This document shows, one piece after another, positions 6,305 to 7,631 of a stretch of 7,631 bases of DNA. Below the pieces are notes generated by a model. The model was not told the origin of the DNA and did no database searches. It was given only the letters and a program-made list of their open reading frames with translations. Position 1 is the stretch's first letter. Every line of letters begins with the position of its first letter. The stretch covers positions 1-7,631 of the forward strand of contig DAOWGA010000253.1 of assembly GCA_030637665.1 (NCBI GenBank), in the 5' to 3' direction. The position numbers were made by a program, and so were the translations under genes. Origin of the DNA: Lysobacterales bacterium (lineage in GTDB: Bacteria; Pseudomonadota; Gammaproteobacteria; Xanthomonadales; SZUA-36).

Positions 6305-7210
6305 TCAATCAGCCTCGACCATTTCCTCCAGCGCATCTTCGGTGGCGCCGGGTGCTGCCATCAGCTTGGTGAATCCGTGCTCTCCCATCATACTCAGATC
6401 CGGAAAGTGGACCGCCATGCGAAAGCGCATGTGCAGGGCTTCGACATCGTTACCGTTAACCAGTACTTCGTATGGGAAATAAGCTACCTTGCTGTAGCCT
6501 TCGTAATCCACGATAGCCAGTTGGTGCGCCGCATCGATCTCAACCTCTTCGTCCGCGTCACTGGTGGCCTTCATGCCGACACCAAAAACGGTCTGATCTT
6601 TGCCGGGAATGTCGATCCGGTAAACCAGAGTCAGCGGATCACCCTCAACTGCCAGGCCGTTCTCGACCGCAGCAATTGCAGCTTCGTGACTTTCGAAGCT
6701 TCCCAGCTCCGACGGGTCGTCAAAGCGCTGCATGGTGATCATGTAGTGGTATTTCGCCAGCTTTTTGGCCGTCATCTTTTTTTCTGCGCCAAATTCTTCC
6801 ATGTGGCCCAGGGCCTGGGTCAACTGGTCGTAAACGCTAAGCAGATCGCCTTCCATCCGGTAGGCATGTTGAATATACAGCGGGTTGATGAAGACCACCT
6901 CTGTTTTATCGTTACGCAGTGACACGGAAACCCGCTGACCGGCGCCATAGCCACCGTGGCCCGACAAGGCCGCCACTGCTTGCAGGTTTGGGCTGGTCGC
7001 CACGATCACGTTGCTGTTTTCAATCGGGGAATATTGACCGGCAACCGTAAAACCGGCCTGTTCCAGCGCAGAAACGGTGGCTTCGGTCTGTTCATCCAGC
7101 CCGGATTCATTGATCGAGGCCAGAACGAAAGGCTGATATGTTGATTCAGCGGCAACTGGTCCAGCCAGCAACATGGAAACCAGCAGCGCAAGGGATAATT
7201 TGATACTCAT
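6305..7210 (-). CDS. Uncharacterised exported protein (possible DUF302-like N-terminal region)
   Basis: I do not recognise a confident family. The 301-residue protein starts with a signal peptide (KLSLALLVSMLLAGPVAA, likely cleavage after residue 21), so it is periplasmic or secreted. Residues about 40-135 (ATVSALEQAGFTVAGQY ... VVFINPLYIQHAYRM) resemble the pattern of DUF302 domains: an amphipathic helix, GFTV, then a strand ending in N-P. This is suggestive only. Residues about 155-220 and 225-301 look like further mixed alpha/beta regions, the last including HMRFRMAVHFPDLSMMGEHG (260-279), rich in Met, His and Phe. The protein has no cysteine. GAGG is found 7 bases before the ATG. It lies 103 bases upstream of the rhodanese gene on the same strand and may share its regulation. 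A role in the envelope sulfur response is inferred from context alone. Confidence 0.75.
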   Translation of the reverse strand: MSIKLSLALLVSMLLAGPVAAESTYQPFVLASINESGLDEQTEATVSALEQAGFTVAGQYSPIENSNVIVATSPNLQAVAALSGHGGYGAGQRVSVSLRNDKTEVVFINPLYIQHAYRMEGDLLSVYDQLTQALGHMEEFGAEKKMTAKKLAKYHYMITMQRFDDPSELGSFESHEAAIAAVENGLAVEGDPLTLVYRIDIPGKDQTVFGVGMKATSDADEEVEIDAAHQLAIVDYEGYSKVAYFPYEVLVNGNDVEALHMRFRMAVHFPDLSMMGEHGFTKLMAAPGATEDALEEMVEAD

Positions 7211-7281
7211 GATAAATCCTCATACTTGAACTTCCCAGCCAGCTTAGATGAAATTGCGGCTATTTGCTTTGAATATTCAAT

Positions 7282-7292
7282 TTATCTAATAA
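7282..7292. promoter_or_regulatory. AT-rich inverted repeat upstream of the exported-protein gene
   Basis: TTAT-CTA-ATAA has 4-base arms and shares TCTAATA with the two repeats upstream of the rhodanese gene. It touches the probable -10 of the minus-strand promoter, where a repressor would interfere. The palindrome GAATATTC lies just beside it at 7271-7278. Confidence 0.4.
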
Positions 7293-7319
7293 TTCTCATG
7301 TTTGCATGATATGGGTCAA
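7292..7319 (-). promoter_or_regulatory. Possible promoter of the exported-protein gene
   Basis: On the minus strand TTGACC (plus 7314-7319) and GAGAAT (plus 7292-7297) are 16 bases apart, matching consensus at 5/6 and 4/6. The leader to the ATG at 7210 would be about 75 bases. Confidence 0.35.
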
Positions 7320-7329
7320 ATCCTAACCG

Positions 7330-7353
7330 TCATTCAACGTAAATGATGAATGA
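7330..7353. repeat. Inverted repeat TCATTCA-N10-TGAATGA
   Basis: Perfect 7-base arms (7330-7336 and 7347-7353) lie in the 178-base divergent gap between the exported-protein gene and the broken methyltransferase gene. The palindrome CACATGTG follows at 7366-7373. Either could be a regulator site for the rightward gene. Confidence 0.35.
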
Positions 7354-7388
7354 AGTACAGTTTTCCACATGTGTCATGGCTTGAATCA

Positions 7389-7631
7389 ATGGACAGGAAA
7401 GAACACTGGGAAAAACGCATGCCGCCCGGCGCAACAGGGAGCTCAGCTGGTACCAGAAAAATCCGCTGGTCTCGCTGGCGATGATCTGCCGCGCAGGGAT
7501 GGATTTTGAAAGCCCGATAATTGACGTTGGGAGCGGTGCTTGAGTTCTAGTGCACTGCCTGCTGGACGAGGGCTACGAAGACCTGACCGTGCTGGACATT
7601 TCGGGCGCAGCCCTGGGCAAGGTCCGGAAGC
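7389..7631 (+). pseudogene. Class I SAM-dependent methyltransferase, frameshifted and interrupted, cut by window edge
   Basis: Read with one frame change, this matches a small class I methyltransferase family. The start MDRKEHWEK is in the frame of ATG 7389. It continues in another frame from about 7415 as THAARRNRELSWYQKNPLVS and onward through FESPIIDVGSGA (SAM-binding motif I), then LVHCLLDEGYEDLTVLDISGAALGKVRK to the edge. The frame change falls in a run of five A (7411-7415); one extra A would restore HWEKTH and give the usual spacing of ten residues between HWEK and SWYQ. A second lesion is the TGA at 7541-7543, just after DVGSGA, where the family usually has Ser (TCA would need one change). 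Two lesions within 150 bases suggest a pseudogene, though base-call errors cannot be excluded. The catalytic substrate is unknown. The ribosome site before the ATG is weak. Confidence 0.75.

Noticed and set aside
6377..6922. Plus-strand open frame opposite the exported-protein gene
   Set aside because: The minus-strand gene has a signal peptide, a ribosome site and a promoter; the plus-strand frame has none of these.
7361..7369. TTTTCCACA as a DnaA box
   Set aside because: It is a single 8/9 match far from dnaA, and its position in another promoter gap gives no support.
7541..7543. TGA read as selenocysteine in the methyltransferase
   Set aside because: The family usually has Ser here, no hairpin element was recognised after the TGA, and a separate frameshift upstream already points to decay or sequence error.

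Overview
This window looks like the chromosome of a gammaproteobacterium of moderate GC content. The left part carries the housekeeping block found near the replication origin in that class: dnaA facing left, and rpmH, rnpA, yidC and mnmE facing right. The proteins match the E. coli and Pseudomonas families closely, for example DnaA with a GGTGLGKT Walker A motif, YidC with the long periplasmic domain of Gram-negative bacteria, and MnmE ending in CIGK.

Layout. Positions 1-465 hold the first 155 codons of dnaA on the minus strand, cut by the window edge. Positions 466-721 are a divergent intergenic region with one perfect DnaA box, three GATC sites and a likely rpmH promoter. Positions 722-4503 are a tight co-directional series: ribosomal protein L34, the RNase P protein, the YidC membrane insertase and the MnmE tRNA-modification GTPase. 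yidD, which usually sits between rnpA and yidC, is missing, and mnmG, the common follower of mnmE, is not the next gene.

Positions 4550-7210 hold what looks like a small reactive-sulfur module. It has an ArsR-type repressor whose two cysteines match the SqrR/BigR/YgaV persulfide sensors, a divergent ETHE1/Blh-type persulfide dioxygenase, a convergent exported single-domain rhodanese, and an exported 301-residue protein of unknown function (possibly DUF302-like). AT-rich palindromes sit in front of the dioxygenase, the rhodanese and the unknown gene, and share a TCTAATA-like core, so all three may answer to the same repressor. The inferred model is that persulfide oxidises the repressor's cysteine pair and releases the promoters. 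The dioxygenase would then oxidise glutathione persulfide to sulfite in the cytoplasm, while the rhodanese handles sulfane sulfur in the periplasm.

The right end (7389-7631) carries a SAM-dependent methyltransferase gene that appears broken by a one-base loss in a short A run and an in-frame TGA. It runs off the window edge.

The most interesting part is the sulfur module, with its simple architecture, possible shared operators and an uncharacterised exported member. Its core enzymes are known families, so it is best seen as a variant of the BigR/SqrR regulon rather than a wholly new system.
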